In this document: positions 7,010-7,165 of the stretch, piece by piece
How positions within the stretch are numbered: the first letter of the stretch is position 1
Layout: every line of letters starts with the position of its first letter
Assembly: GCA_002712135.1 (NCBI GenBank)
Contig: PASO01000057.1
Span: forward strand, 14,143-21,307
Direction: 5' to 3'
DNA length: 7,165 nucleotides
DNA from: Gammaproteobacteria bacterium
Lineage (GTDB): Bacteria; Pseudomonadota; Gammaproteobacteria; Pseudomonadales; Azotimanducaceae
Program-made: the position numbers and the translations under genes
The notes under the pieces: generated by a model
Seen by the model: the letters and a program-made list of their open reading frames with translations, nothing else
Databases searched by the model: none
Told to the model about the DNA's origin: nothing

Positions 7010-7165
7010 TTAAGCCTCTGCTACGACCGTAACCTTAACGAACGCATCGACCTCAGTGTGAAGGTGCAAATCAACCTCGAATTCACCAATTTCCCGGATT
7101 GGGCCCTCTGGAAGGCGAACCTCACTCTTCTCCAGGCTCACTCCGCGAGCGGTTAATGCCTCCGC
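7010..7165 (-). CDS. rplI: Ribosomal protein L9, C-terminal part (start lies outside the window)
   Basis: Only the last 51 residues are visible; the full protein is usually about 148-150 residues. They match the C-terminal domain of L9, which binds 23S rRNA's partner region through the N-terminal domain and extends from the 50S subunit near the L1 stalk. Recognisable are the segment [20 protein letters not shown] followed by [18 protein letters not shown], with the stop TAA directly followed by six more A. The order rplI-dnaB is typical for gammaproteobacteria, where rpsF, (priB) and rpsR usually lie further upstream; those would be beyond the right edge. Identity rests on a short fragment but the conserved PEGPI and HLHTEV motifs leave little doubt. 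Confidence 0.93.
   Translation of the reverse strand, partial: AEALTARGVSLEKSEVRLPEGPIREIGEFEVDLHLHTEVDAFVKVTVVAEA

Noticed and set aside
6932..7156. Plus-strand 74-codon open frame over the rplI-dnaB junction
   Set aside because: It lies antisense to the clear rplI end and to the dnaB start, has no ribosome site or recognisable domain, and is explained as a shadow.

Overview
This window is a piece of bacterial chromosome carrying housekeeping genes. It suggests a gammaproteobacterium. The best evidence is gene order: rplI-dnaB-alr-radA read as one block on the minus strand, and nrdR-ribD as another, both familiar in that class. From memory, the EttA and RadA proteins also follow the Escherichia coli proteins closely over their whole length. 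Composition is intermediate in GC. No mobile element, phage gene, CRISPR array, tRNA or rRNA gene was seen. The species cannot be named from this sequence alone.

Layout, read from the right end on the minus strand: the 3' end of rplI (ribosomal protein L9; 7010-7165) is followed by a 65-bp gap that holds an inverted repeat. Then come dnaB (replicative helicase), alr (alanine racemase) and radA (branch-migration helicase and repair factor). Gaps here are tiny: 6 bp between dnaB and alr at the chosen start, and a one-base stop/start overlap between alr and radA, so these three are very probably one transcript. radA converges on ettA, the only plus-strand gene, with 7 bp between the stop codons. 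ettA diverges from nrdR across a 146-bp gap that must hold the promoters for both directions. nrdR overlaps the start of ribD, and ribD runs off the left edge after about 302 codons.

The genes serve separate core processes: translation (L9, EttA), replication and recombination (DnaB, RadA), cell-wall precursor supply (D-alanine from Alr), control of ribonucleotide reductase (NrdR) and riboflavin synthesis (RibD). They share transcripts and conserved neighbourhoods rather than one pathway. Most starts here are not ATG: nrdR and dnaB appear to use TTG, ribD and radA GTG, and alr has GTG next to ATG.

I found no convincing undescribed system. The points most worth a second look are the inverted repeat before dnaB, the non-ATG starts, the nrdR/ribD overlap, the terminator-free convergence of ettA and radA, and a few substitutions in otherwise conserved motifs.
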